Positions 16,870 to 28,461 of a stretch of 64,000 bases of DNA are shown here, piece after piece. The position numbers were made by a program, and so were the translations under genes. Origin of the DNA: Anaspis maculata (lineage: Eukaryota; Arthropoda; Insecta; Coleoptera; Scraptiidae); assembly GCA_949128115.1 (NCBI GenBank), contig OX421964.1:44928601-44992600 (forward strand). The letters are read 5' to 3'. The notes beneath the pieces are model-generated. The model saw nothing but the letters and a program-made list of their open reading frames with translations, was not told the origin of the DNA and searched no databases. Position 1 is the stretch's first letter. Each line of letters starts with the position of its first letter.

Positions 16870-18500
16870 TACTGAACCTGACAAGGTATGTGTAGTGTGT
16901 ACACCGATTTATGAGTATAGGTCAATTTTGCGTCAAAAAACCGAATCAGGTCTGCAAAAAAATCACTGAACCTGACGAGGTCCATGTACACAGCTTCACG
17001 TTTCAGAGTGGATTTTGCGTCAAAAGAAAAAAACGAAACAGGTCTGCAAAAAAATTACTGAGCCTGACGAGGTCCATGCATGTGTCCAAGTTGATTTTGC
17101 GTCGAAAAATCAAATCAGGGCTTCAAAAAAAAAACCTGACGAGGTCCATGTGCACAACTTGACGTTTCAGAAATGATTTTGCGTCAAAAAACCGAATCAG
17201 GTCTGAAAAAAATTACTGAACCTGACGAGGTTCATGCACACAGGTTTATAAGTCCAAGTTGATTTTGCGTCAAAAAACCAAATCAGGTCTTCAAAAAAAA
17301 ACTACTAGACCTGACGAGGTCCATGTGCACAGCTTTATGTGTCCAACTTGATTTTGCGTCGAAAAACCAAATCAGGTCTTCAAAAAAAAAAAACTAAACC
17401 TGACGAGGTCCATGTGCACAACTTGATGTTTCAGAGTTGATTTTGCGTCAATAAACCAAACCAGGTCTGCAAAAAAATTACTGAACCTGACGAGGTCCAT
17501 GTACACAAGTTTATAAGTCCAAATTAATTTTGCGTCGAAAAACCAAATCAGGTCTTCAAAAAAAAAACTACTAGACCTGACGAGGTCCATGTGCACCGCT
17601 TTACGTTTCAGAGTGAATTTTGCGTCAAAAAACCAAATCAGGTCTTCAAAAAAAAAAAACTACTAGACCTGACGAGGTCTATGTGCACAGCTTTATGTGT
17701 CCAACTTGATTTTGCGTCGAAAAACCAAATCAGGTCTTCAAAAAAAAAAAACTAAACCTGACGAGGTCCATGTGCACAACTTGACGTTTCAGAGTTGATT
17801 TTGCGTCAATAAATCAAACCAGGTCTGCAAAAAAATTACTGAACCTGACGAGGTCCATGTACACAAGTTTATAAGTCCAAATTAATTTTGCGTCGAAAAA
17901 CCAAATCAGGTCTTCAAAAAAAAAACTACTAGACCTGACGAGGTCCATGTGCACCGCTTTACGTTTCAGAGTGAATTTTGCGTCAAAAAACCAAATCAGG
18001 TCTTCAAAAAAAAAAACTACTAGACCTGACGAGGTCTATGTGCACAGCTTTATGTGTCCAACTAGATTTTGCGTCGAAAAACCAAATCAGGTCTTCAAAA
18101 AAAAAAAAAAAAAAAAAACTAAACCTGACGAGGTCCATGTGCACAACTTGACGTTTCAGAGTTGATTTTGCGTCAATAAATCAAACCAGGTCTGCAAAAA
18201 AATTACTGAACCTGACGAGGTCCATGTACACAGGTTTATAAGTCCAAGTTAATTTTGCGTCGAAAAACCAAATCAGGTCTTCAAAAAAAAAAAACTACTA
18301 GACCTGACGAGGTCCATGTGCACAGCTTTACGTTTCAGAGTGAATTTTGCGTCAAAAAACCAAATCAGGTCTTCAAAAAAAAACTACTAGGCCTGACGAG
18401 GTCCATGTGCACAGCTTTACGTTTCAGAGTGGATTTTGCATCAAAAAACCCAATCAGGTCTGCAAAAAAATCACTCAACCTAACAAGGTCCATGCGTGCA
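16870..18500 (+). repeat. 89-bp minisatellite with four-unit higher-order repeat
   Basis: About 19 tandem units, mean period near 89 bp (range about 73-99), marked by CCTGACGAGGTCCATG and TTTTGCGTC. Many units hold a hairpin: CAGGTCT, an A-run, then AGACCTG. Unit types follow the order A-B-C-D three times from about 17312 to 18394 (period about 358 bp). A ends in TATGTGTCC, B in AACTTGA..TTTCAGAGTTG, C in TTTATAAGTCC and D in TTACGTTTCAGAGTG. The A-run length varies up to about 20. Confidence 0.85.
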
Positions 18501-18689
18501 CAGGTTTATAAGTCCGAAGTTAATTTACGCTGACGCTGATCAGATTTGAAAGAATATACAGGTGTTTCGGTGGCCTTGCATAATACTTTGGGAGGTGATT
18601 TATCTCTGAAGAATAAGTCGAAAAGTGAGAGTAAAATTTTTCCTCAAGTGCTCTCTGAGAGAGTCACAGCTCTTCAATCGATCCGAATT

Positions 18690-19038
18690 GTAATCACATT
18701 CAAAACATATATTTCTAGTTCGACATTGTGCTATTCGACATTTTATTATTCGATCTTTTGTTTTTCGACCTTTTGGTTTTCGACCTTTTGCTTTTCGATA
18801 TTTCACTTTTCGACCTTTTGGTTTTCGACCTTTTGCTCTTCGATATTTCACTTTTCGACCTTTTGGTTTTCGACCTTTTGCTTTTCGATATTTCACTTTT
18901 AGATCTTTTGATTTTCGACCTTTTGTACTTTCGACAATAGTGCTTTCGATGTTTTGTGGTTTCGTTATTTTGTTTCTCGACTTTATGCATTCGATGTTTT
19001 GTTCTCGACCTTTTGTATTTCGATCTTTTTTCCGTCAC
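18690..19038 (-). repeat. Right subterminal repeat block and right TIR
   Basis: Tandem TTTTCGACCTTTTGG-type units, the reverse complement of the left block, end in TTTTTTCCGTCAC. Types alternate regularly (TTGGTTTTCGACC, TTGCTTTTCGAT, TTTCACTTTTCGACC), with a three-unit period of about 45-50 bp seen at least three times at 18760-18910. Confidence 0.8.
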
Positions 19039-19050
19039 CCGACAAAAGTG
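19039..19050 (+). repeat. Target-site duplication, right copy
   Basis: This is the second copy of CCGACAAAAGTG. Satellite phase resumes exactly where the left copy left off, so the insertion fell within one monomer. Confidence 0.85.
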
Positions 19051-22000
19051 TAGAACGATTTTTCGGGCTTAGGTTGCGCATTCAAATAATCCAACGCCGT
19101 TTTTTTTGTCATTCGCTTCACAATCGAGAGAACTTCTTGGTAATTGGCTTTTTGGTCATTTGCTGCGGAAGTCGGAGTCAAAATCGATTTTTATTATTTC
19201 GCTCGGCATCACCGACTAAAGTGTAAAACGATTTTTCGGGCTTAGGTTGCGCATTCAAATAATCCAACGCCGTTTACTTTGTCATTTGCTTCACAATCAG
19301 GAGAACTTCTCGGTAATTGGCTTTTTGGTCATTTGCTGCAGAAGTCGGAGTCAAAATCGATTTTTATTATTTCGCTCGGCATCACCGACAAAAGTGTAGA
19401 ACGATTTTTCGGGCTTAGGTTGCGCATTCAAATAATCCAACGCCGTTTACTTTGTCATTTGCTTCACAATCGGGAGAACTTCTCGGTAATTGGCTTTTTG
19501 GTTATTTGCTGCAGAAGTCGGAGTCAAAATCGATTCTTCTTATTTCGCTCGGCATCACCGACAAAAGTGTAGAACGATTTTTCGGGCTTAGGTTGCGCAG
19601 TCAAATAATCCAACGCCGTTGACTTTGTCATTTGCTTCACAATCGGGAGAACTTCTCGGTAATTGGCTTTTTGGTCATTTGCTGCAGAAGTCGGAGTCAA
19701 AATCGATTTTTATTATTTCGCTCGGCATCACCGACAAAAGTGTAGAAGGATTTTTCGGGCTTAGATTGCGCATTCAAATAATCCAACGCCGTTTACTTTG
19801 TCGTTTGCTTCACAATCGGGAGAACTTCTCGGTTATTGGCTTTTTGGTCATTTGCTGCAGAAGTCGGAGTCAAAATCGATTTTTATTATTTCGCTCGGCA
19901 TCACCGACAAAAGTGTAGAACGATTTTTCGGGCTTAGGTTGCGCATTCAAATAATCCAACGCCGTTTACTTTGTCATTTGCTTCACAATCGGGAGAGCTT
20001 CTCGGTAATTGGCTTTTTGGTCATTTGCTGCAGAAGTCGGAGTCAAAATCGTATTTTATTATTTCGCTCGGCATCACCGACAAAAGTGTAGAACGATTTT
20101 TCGGGCTTAGGTTGCGCATTCAAATAATCCAACGCCGTTTTTTTTGTCATTCGCTTCACAATCGAGAGAACTTCTTGGTAATTGGCTTTTTGGTCATTTG
20201 CTGCGGAAGTCGGAGTCAAAATCGATTTTTATTATTTCGCTCGGCATCACCGACTAAAGTGTAAAACGATTTTTCGGGCTTAGGTTGCGCATTCAAATAA
20301 TCCAACGCCGTTTACTTTGTCAGTTGCTTCACAATCAGGAGAACTTCTCGGTAATTGGCTTTTTGGTCATTTGCTGCAGAAGTCGGAGTCAAAATCGATT
20401 TTTATTATTTCGCTCGGCATCACCGACAAAAGTGTAGAACGATTTTTCGGGCTTAGGTTGCGCATTCAAATAATCCAACGCCGTTTACTTTGTCATTTGC
20501 TTCACAATCGGGAGAACTTCTCGGTAATTGGCTTTTTGGTCATTTGCTGCAGAAGTCGGAGTCAAAATCGATTCTTCTTATTTCGCTCGGCATCACCGAC
20601 AAAAGTGTAGAACGATTTTTCGGGCTTAGGTTGCGCAGTCAAATAATCCAACGCCGTTGACTTTGTCATTTGCTTCACAATCGGGAGAACTTCTCGGTAA
20701 TTGGCTTTTTGGTCATTTGCTGCAGAAGTCGGAGTCAAAATCGATTTTTATTATTTCGCTCGGCATCACCGACTAAAGTGTAAAACGATTTTTCGGGCTT
20801 AGGTTGCGCATTCAAATAATCCAACGCCGTTTACTTTGTCAGTTGCTTCACAATCAGGAGAACTTCTCGGTAATTGGCTTTTTGGTCATTTGCTGCAGAA
20901 GTCGGAGTCAAAATCGATTTTTATTATTTCGCTCGGCATCACCGACAAAAGTGTAGAACGATTTTTCGGGCTTAGGTTGCGCATTCAAATAATCCAACGC
21001 CGTTTACTTTGTCATTTGCTTCACAATCGGGAGAACTTCTCGGTAATTGGCTTTTTGGTCATTTGCTGCAGAAGTCGGAGTCAAAATCGATTCTTCTTAT
21101 TTCGCTCGGCATCACCGACAAAAGTGTAGAACGATTTTTCGGGCTTAGGTTGCGCAGTCAAATAATCCAACGCCGTTGACTTTGTCATTTGCTTCACAAT
21201 CGGGAGAACTTCTCGGTAATTGGCTTTTTGGTCATTTGCTGCAGAAGTCGGAGTCAAAATCGATTTTTATTATTTCGCTCGGCATCACCGACAAAAAGTG
21301 TAGAACGATTTTTCGGGCTTAGGTTGCGCATTCAAATAATCCAACGCCGTTTACTTTGTCATTTGCTTCACAATCGGGAGAACTTCTCGGTAATTGGCTT
21401 TTTGGTCATTTGCTGCAGAAGTCGGAGTCAAAATCGATTTTTCTTATTTCGCTCGGCATCACCGACAAAAGTGTAGAACGATTTTTCGGGCTTAGGTTGC
21501 GCAGTCAAATAATCCAACGCCGTTGACTTTGTCATTTGCTTCACAATCGGGAGAACTTCTCGGTAATTGGCTTTTTGGTCATTTGCTGCAGAAGTCGGAG
21601 TCAAAATCGATTTTTCTTATTTCGCTCGGCATCACCGACAAAAGTGTAGAACGATTTTTCGGGCTTAGGTTGCGCAGTCAAATAATCCAACGCCGTTGAC
21701 TTTGTCATTTGCTTCACAATCGGGAGAACTTCTCGGTAATTGGCTTTTTGGTCATTTGCTGCAGAAGTCGGAGTCAAAATCGATTTTTCTTATTTCGCTC
21801 GGCATCACCGACAAAAGTGTAGAACGATTTTTCGGGCTTAGGTTGCGCAGTCAAATAATCCAACGCCGTTGACTTTGTCATTTGCTTCACAATCGGGAGA
21901 ACTTCTCGGTAATTGGCTTTTTGGTCATTTGCTGCAGAAGTCGGAGTCAAAATCGATTTTTCTTATTTCGCTCGGCATCACCGACAAAAGTGTAGAACGA

Positions 22001-22346
22001 TTTTTCGGGCTTAGGTTGCGCATCCAAATAATCCAACGCCGTTTACTTTGTCATCTGCTTCACAATCGGGAGAACTTCTCGGTAATTGGCTTTTTGGTCA
22101 TTTGCTGCAGAAGTCGGAGTCAAGATCGATTTTTATTATTTCGCTCGGCATCACCGACAAAAGTGTAGAACGATTTTTCGGGCTTAGGTTGCGCATTCAA
22201 ATAATCCAACGCCGTTTACTTTGTCATTTGCTTCACAATCGGGAGAACTTCTCGGTAATTGGCTTTTTGGTCATTTGCTGCAGAAGTCGGATTCAAAATC
22301 GATTTTTATTATTTCGCTCGGCATCACCGACAAAAGTGTAGAACGA
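19039..22346 (+). repeat. 173-bp satellite array, plus orientation, part 2
   Basis: About 19 monomers continue the array after the TIR element. A three-monomer block (519 bp) is repeated at 20317 and 20836. Units near 21.5-22.0 kb are GTTGAC-type. The last two monomers mirror the first two of the minus array at 29566, including the rare AAGATCGAT and GGATTCAAAATCG variants. Confidence 0.97.
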
Positions 22347-22990
22347 GTTTTCGGGCTCAGGTTACGCATCTAAATAATATAACTATTCTTCGACGTTTGT
22401 GATAACATTCGGGAGAACTTCTCTGTAATTGGCTCATTGGTCATTTGCTGCAGAAGTTAGTTAAAATCGATTTTTATCATCCGTTCGGCTTCTCCGATAA
22501 AATTCTAAACGATTTTTCGGGCTCAGGCTACGCATCTAAATAATATAACTGTTGTTCGACGTTTGTCATCACATTCGGGTGAACGTCTCGGTAATTGGCT
22601 TTTTGGTCATTTGCTGCAGAAGTTAGTTAAAATCGACTTTTGTTATCCGTTCGGCCTCACCCATAAAAACGTAAACGATTTTTCGGCCTTAGGTTACGCA
22701 TCTGAATAATATAACGGTTCTTCGACGTTTGTGATATCATTCCGGAGAACTTCTAGGTAATTGACTCTTTTATATTTGCTGCAGAAGTTAGTCAAAATCG
22801 ATTTTGGTTATCCGTTCGGCTTCACCGATATAAGTTTCAATGATTTTTAGGGCTAAGGTTACGCTTCTGGATAATATCTTCGACGTTTGTGATATCATTT
22901 GGGAGAACTTCTAGGTAATTGGCTTTTTGGTCATTTGCTGCAGAAACTAGAGTCAAAATCGATTTTTGTTATCCGTTCGGCTTCACCGTT
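22347..22990 (+). repeat. Decayed satellite edge, plus orientation
   Basis: Three to four strongly diverged monomers (TCGACGTTTGTGAT replaces CGCCGTTTACTTTGTC, and ATCCGTTCGGCTTCACC replaces TTTCGCTCGGCATCACC). It matches the reverse complement of 28751-29565 closely, but that segment has one extra monomer. A 96-bp unique spacer follows before the outer TIR terminus at 23087. Confidence 0.85.
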
Positions 22991-23086
22991 ATTACTTTTT
23001 CTTTTTTCTTTTCTGTTTCTTTTACCGACGGGTGTAAATGTATACTTTTACATTTTAACACGAATAAATTATATCATGTTATAGGT

Positions 23087-23533
23087 CAGTCATTCTAGAA
23101 GTAAAAATAGCGACTAGGAGAAATAAAATATAACAGGCTGCTGTTTGGCGGAAAATACGCGTTAGGGGCATACTTACCTATGGTCAAAAGTTGCCATCTG
23201 GCAAGTGATAGCGTCATCTTCAAAAAGACTGAAAAGAGGTTTTGAGGCAAAACCACGAAGCTTGAATAGATGTGCACGGTTTTGGTTGATAAAACGTTGT
23301 TAGGCGAATGGTCCGACGCGTTGATTTTTGCAAACTGACCGACCGATCTATCGAAGGTTCGAATCCCGCAGTAAACGTTATCAATTTTTTTGCTAAAAAA
23401 TGCTTTTTAGGGGCTACAACTACTTTTCGTCCAAGTTTTCATCATAGCCTGTGAATTTCTCAAGTTTTAGGTGAATATCATCAAGTTGAAAAATACTACG
23501 GTATTTATTGCTGAGCCAAATGGGGTACTTGCC
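23087..23533 (+). repeat. Intact outer TIR arm (empty site for both insertions)
   Basis: This 447-bp arm holds the uninterrupted target of the LINEs (GACGCGTTGATTTTTGC at about 23324-23340) and of the foldback (GCCAAATGGGG at about 23515-23525). It therefore serves as the pre-insertion reference for reading both nested insertions. Confidence 0.85.
23286..23384 (+). promoter_or_regulatory. tRNA-like fold closed by an inverted repeat
   Basis: Box B GGTTCGAATCC lies at 23356-23366, with a box-A-like GGCGAATGGTCC about 50 bases before it. TTGATAAAACGTT (23286-23298) and AAACGTTATCAA (23373-23384) pair as an 11-bp stem with a two-base bulge, enclosing the tRNA-like part. The segment is repeated at 28363-28461 on the minus strand. 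A Pol III promoter or a tRNA-derived structure is inferred; no functional cloverleaf is seen. Confidence 0.45.
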
Positions 23534-24537
23534 AATGGAATAGATTCAGCTGGAAATACTTTTGATTGCTAGTATAAGTGATAAGAGGACTCTACTGAGA
23601 ATTTCACAAAAATCCCGTCGTTTTCTACAGAAAAAAACAAATTTGAAAAATCCTCCTAAAAGCTTCGCGCCAGGACAGGGATTTTGAGTGGGGTTGGTCT
23701 GACTGTGTGACAATGGAATAATCAAGAATGTCAGGGATGTCACTGTGACACTGTCATTTTGAACATGCTATCGCAAAACCGGTTTCCTATCGAATTCTCT
23801 TACCATGAGCATATAGACAATCAAGTCGAACAAGGTTTCGAAGAAACTGACTCCAGAAACCTCTTATAACACTGTCTCAGTCGAAATAATTTATTTCCAG
23901 GGGAAAATCTGGAGGATCACCAATAGCCCAGAAATAAGACGCTGAAAATGAACAGTGAGCTTTTATAGGTTCATCATTAGCATACAATTCCGGATAGGTA
24001 ATACTTTAGAGCTACAAGAGATCCATGTGGGGAGGACGCGATGGATCTTCAAATAAAATGTGGGGAGCAGGAACACTGATGTCCGAAATGAAGCCAAGGG
24101 TCAGCCAGGTCAGAGCACGGGTGACAAACATGCGAAAGGCTTTTAGGTGGACAGCACTGAAGACTAAAGAAAGAGACTAGTTAGGTTGAACAAGAAATCG
24201 ACAAAACGAGTAGGTACTTACCGCGTAGATCAAAGCCTTGATCAAAGCAGTCAAAAGCAAAAAAAGGGCACAGGAAGAAATTACGGCCGGCGGTTTGACG
24301 TTGTCAGTCAGACTCAGATCTTGTTGTTTGAAAACGGCACCTTGGCGACGTTATATCATTGCCAACCCAACGAGGAAAAAGAGTCCTTCTATGTTCTATA
24401 TCTAATATATTTGTGACGTCACAAATATATTTTTAAAACACGCATTGCGGCCGCAATTTTGGGAATTTAGGGAAAAGAAAAAATACGGGTACATTATTTT
24501 TAACCATACTATCGATTAAGCCAATAAAAAAAAATTA
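23534..24537 (-). other. Core of outer TIR element, copy 2, non-coding
   Basis: Reverse complement of 4941-5943 with very few differences. It contains the same CRE-centred 28-bp palindrome at 24404-24431. No transposase or recognisable gene. Confidence 0.6.
24404..24431. promoter_or_regulatory. 28-bp CRE-centred palindrome, copy 2
   Basis: Identical to 5046-5073, with TGACGTCA at 24414-24421. Because it is palindromic it reads the same in both loci. Confidence 0.5.
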
Positions 24538-24550
24538 GGCAAGTACCCCA

Positions 24551-26747
24551 TTCCTTGAGTACCTACTAGTAGGTTTTCTGGTGGTGTCCCGTGTGCAAGT
24601 TGGAACTAGAGTATAGTGCTTGGTGCCAAATTGTTCCTTAGATAATGCTGAACTAGGACCGCGATGGCGAACATCTGAGACCCACGACTGGGCAGCGGGA
24701 GGGGGGATAAAATGTGATGAAGACATAAAAAATGGTTAATCATGAACCAAAAGAGGTACAGTTATGAAAGTTACCATACGTATTCGCCATTTTACGCTAA
24801 TAAAGGTTTAGCAAACCGATTTCATAAATATCAATCATTCTTATAGATATTTCCAAGAATATAATTTTTTTTTCAAACATTTTATTGTTAAAAAAATCAA
24901 AGAATTTTGAGGATGGAAAGATGGAACTTGATCATTTGACAATTAGTGATGTTAGAAATATAGTCGTGACTGGTGAACATTCCTCGGCCTACTATTTTAG
25001 GAAACAAGACCTTCAACTGTTTTCACCAGTTTGACCGCCATCTTGTATTTCTTTTTGGTGCAGTAGTCGCAAAAATGACAGGGGACTCTGAGTATGGTAG
25101 CGTCAGATCATTTCAAGCAACTTCAAAAAGTTACTTCCCAGAGGGGGTTAGTTGCTTCTTTGGCGAGAAAAATTGTCATTTTGTTATCTCCGGCTCCTGC
25201 ACGAATCCAGCGCCAATGATGGCTGATTTGGAGCTGGAAGCAGCACAATACGTTTCGTATCATAAAACTTGATAGTTTGTGAAGTCAACTACCAAAATTT
25301 ATGATCATGAATCGAATGGTTCATTGTTGGTGTTTGGGTGAAGCAACGTGTGCTCATTTTTGGAAAAAATGCATAAAAACTGAGTTTTTAGTGGACATTA
25401 CAAAGCTCTGGAGGAAAACCTGCGGCCAAGATTGGCGGCGAAAGTCATGTTACCAGTTGAAGTGAGTATGCTCTTTAACGAGGAGCTGTAATGAATCGTG
25501 TAGGTTTCTTTAAAATCTCGAGGAAAGTCGAAAAAGATGTTTTTTCATAATAATATTTTCAAGTACAGTCTGTAAGTTTGTAAAAAACCACCATCACAAA
25601 TCTTTCAGCTCCGTGAACTAAGGTGATTTCAAGTTAACCGAACAAATGAATTGTTCCAGTCTTGCAAATGTACCGTGGTCGAAAGAGTTAGTCCCTAGTG
25701 AAGAGAGAGAATTTTGGAAGGGACTGTACCTGAGAATATTATCATGAAAAAACATCTTTGTCGACCTCCCTAGAAATCTTCAAGAAACCTACACCATTCA
25801 TGACAGCTACTTGTTATAGAGCATGCTCACTTTAATTAGTTACATGACTTTCGCCGCCAATCTTGGCCGCAGGTCTCCCTCCAGAGCTTTGTAATGTCCA
25901 CTAAAAACACAGTTCTCATGCATTTTCTGCCAAAAATGAGCACACTTTGCTTCAACCAATCACCAACAATAAACCATTTGATTTATGATCATGAATTTTG
26001 GTAGTCGACTTCACTAACTATCAAGTTTTATGGTACAAAACGTATTGCACCGCTTCCAGCTTCAAATCAGCCATCATTGGCACTGGATTCGTACAGCCAC
26101 CGGAGATAATAAAATGGCAATTTTTCTCGCCAAAGAAGCAACTAACCCTTTCTGAGAAGTTACTTTTCGTATTGAAATGATCTAACGCTATACCATACCA
26201 TACTCACAGTTCCCTGTCATTTTTGCGACTACTGCACCGAAGGGAAATCCAAGCTGGCGGCCAAGCTGGTGAAAACAGTTGACGGTCTTATTTTCTAAAA
26301 TAGTATGCCGAGGAATTTTCGCCAATCACGACTATATTTCTAACATCACTAATTGTCAAAACATCAAGTTTCATCTCTCCATCCTCAAAATTCTTTGATT
26401 TTTTAACAATAAAATGTTGACAAAAAAAATGGATTTTTGGAAATATCTCTGGGAATGATTGATATTTATGAAATCGGTTTGCTAAACCTCCATTAGCGTA
26501 AAATGGCCAATACGTATGGTAACTTTCATAACTGTACCTCTTTCGGTTCATGGTTTAACATTTTTTATGTCTTCTTCACATTTTACCCCCCCCCCCCTCC
26601 CGCTGCCCAGTCGTGGGTCTCAAATGTTCGCCATCGCGGTCCTAGTTTCAGCATGATCTAAGGAACAATTTGGCACTAAGCCTATACTCTAGTTCCAACT
26701 TGCACACGGGACACCATCAGAAAACCTACTAGTAGGTACTCAAGGAA
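24551..26747. mobile_element. 2.2-kb foldback element, copy 2
   Basis: The same length (2,197 bp) and ends (TTCCTTGAG/CTCAAGGAA) as the copy at 2731-4927, in reverse order, including the homopolymer of 12 (C at 26586-26597). The two copies are much more alike than the two arms within one copy, so the arms diverged before the composite was duplicated. Confidence 0.8.
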
Positions 26748-26947
26748 TTTGGCTTAGCAATAAATACCGTAGTATTTTTTAACTTGATGATATTCACCTA
26801 AAACTTGAGAAATTCACAGGCTATGATGAAAACTTGGACGAAAAGTAGTTGTAGCCCCTAAAAAGCATTTTTTAGCAAAAAAAATTGATAACGTTTACTG
26901 CGGGATTCGAACCTTCGATAGATCGGTCGGTCAGTTTGCAAAAATCA
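26702..26947 (-). repeat. Long target-site duplication, locus 2, foldback side
   Basis: The 246-bp counterpart of 2531-2776. It ends at AAAATCA, next to the LINE tail. Confidence 0.75.
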
Positions 26948-28178
26948 ACGATAACGATAAAAAGGTTCTTTATTGGTCATTAATTGGATGGCAATTGCGT
27001 ACATTTGAACTGATTCAAATACTTCCTGGCCTGCTGGCCTCACGTAACAGCGATGACTAATCCCTGGAGGGTGGCAGGTGAATTTCTTGATCGCTTTCGT
27101 TATTGTGCTTCGGTGTGTTCGATTGTCAGGGAAAATTGGACAAAACCCTGCGCCTAGTGATAGTCGTTGTTTGATTTTTACCTGTGACAGGCGATGCCAC
27201 TTGTTGGCTTGTGCTTCATTTGTTTAGTAGCTATTCGGATAATGATATCGAGCTTCGCGTGTAGTCGCTTCTTGCGATTTCGGTGATATCGCTGTCATTC
27301 GCGTCGTCGACGCTCGTGCGCCTTCATCGTGCAGGCTGCTGTCAGAGTCGCTGAGTCCGGGGTCATCATCCTCCCCGGAGGAGACCCGCTCGTCAAACAA
27401 TGGCAGCCTTTGGTGGGGAAACTTGTGTTTTATATGTCCTGTATTATGAGAGCGTAGTCTTGTTATGTGTCTCGTCAGTGTTGAATTTTTGATGTTTGTC
27501 CTGTAGTATTTGTCGGCGAGTGCGTATATATAGTCTTTAAGTCGAGGCATCTCAGTCATGTCATGTAAGTCTTCTATACGTGTGTACCTGTCTGAGTTCG
27601 TGATGAGCCTCAGGAAGCTGTTCTGGTACACCTGGAGGGGCCTCATGGCGGTGTCGCTGATGCTGCACCACACCGGTGCAGCATACGCCAAAATCGGTCT
27701 GGCCATGGTCTTATAAAGAAGCAATTTGTTTGCATTGGTGAGGTTGCTCTTGACATTGATAAGAGGGTATAGAGTCTTACGCGCCGCGTACGCCGATGCC
27801 ACCGTGCGTTTGACGTGCAAATGGAAGTTTAACCTACCGTCAAGATGTACCCCTAGGTATTTCACCGAATCTCGAACCGGCACTTCCCGCCCGGCGATCT
27901 TCAGGTTTTGGAAGACACGCTTATTGGTGAACTTTCTTGTGAAGATGATGTTTTCTGACTTGTCGGCATTGATGTTGATAAACCAACGCTTGAAATACGC
28001 GTCTAACGTTGTCAGATGTATCTGTATTTGTTTGTTGGCAGCCACTGCCCAGAAGGACTGCGCCATGATCGCAGTGTCATCGGCGAAAAGTGCCAGTTTA
28101 GTATTCGGTGACTTGGGGATGTCGTTGATGTAATATATAAACAGTTTGGGGCTTGTCACCGCTCCCTGAGGTACACCG
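26948..28178 (-). mobile_element. 5'-truncated LINE fragment, locus 2
   Basis: Reverse-complement copy of 1298-2530: the same truncation point, the same 40-bp 3' UTR stretch absent from the full-length element, the same two-unit TTATCG tail and the same flanking long duplication. It arose by duplication of the composite, not by a separate retrotransposition. Confidence 0.9.
27224..28177 (-). pseudogene. Reverse transcriptase fragment with frameshift, locus 2
   Basis: The same RT C-terminal piece as 1299-2246 (GVPQGAV, FADD, YLGVHLDG). A one-base deletion near 27318, where its two relatives read CGTGACGCC and this copy CGTGCGCC, shifts the frame in the acidic tail. Translation therefore runs past the natural stop (27231-27233) to TAA at 27224-27226, giving a novel Arg/Thr-rich C-terminus. 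There is no endonuclease and no start of its own; a dead copy. Confidence 0.88.
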
Positions 28179-28425
28179 GCACACGGGACACCATCAGAAA
28201 ACCTACTAGTAGGTACTCAAGGAATTTGGCTTAGCAATAAATACCGTAGTATTTTTCAACTTGATGATATTCACCTAAAACTTGAGAAATTCACAGGCTA
28301 TGATGAAAACTTGGACGAAAAGTAGTTGTAGCCCCTAAAAAGCATTTTTTAGCAAAAAAAAATTGATAACGTTTACTGCGGGATTCGAACCTTCGATAGA
28401 TCGGTCGGTCAGTTTGCAAAAATCA
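28179..28425 (-). repeat. Long target-site duplication, locus 2, outer side
   Basis: The 247-bp counterpart of 1051-1297. Beyond 28425 the outer TIR continues uninterrupted (AATCAACGCGTCGGACC). Confidence 0.75.
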
Positions 28426-28461
28426 ACGCGTCGGACCATTCGCCTAACAACGTTTTATCAA
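28363..28461 (-). promoter_or_regulatory. tRNA-like fold, right arm of locus 2
   Basis: Inverted copy of 23286-23384, with box B at 28381-28391 (minus) and the same closing inverted repeat. Confidence 0.45.

Larger units (their letters stand above)
16371..19038. mobile_element. 2.67-kb non-autonomous TIR element inside satellite
   Basis: Both ends begin GTGACGGAAAAAAGA and continue as an inverted repeat of roughly 65 bp (including ACATCGAATGCATAA). An 11-12-bp target duplication flanks it. Inside each end lie arrays of GGTCGAAAAACAA-like units in opposite orientation (16.38-16.72 kb and 18.69-19.03 kb). The middle is an 89-bp minisatellite (16.87-18.50 kb). No transposase frame: the long Lys/Asn- or Phe/Leu/Asp-rich frames are simple translations of the subterminal repeats. 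A 9-11-bp duplication suggests a Mutator-like family, but the terminus matches no superfamily I can name. It entered after the surrounding monomers had been homogenised. Confidence 0.85.

Noticed and set aside
16303..19038. Long Lys/Asn/Ser-rich and Phe/Leu/Asp-rich frames in the 2.67-kb element
   Set aside because: They are translations of the GGTCGAAAAACAA-type tandem units and the 89-bp minisatellite, with no domain structure.
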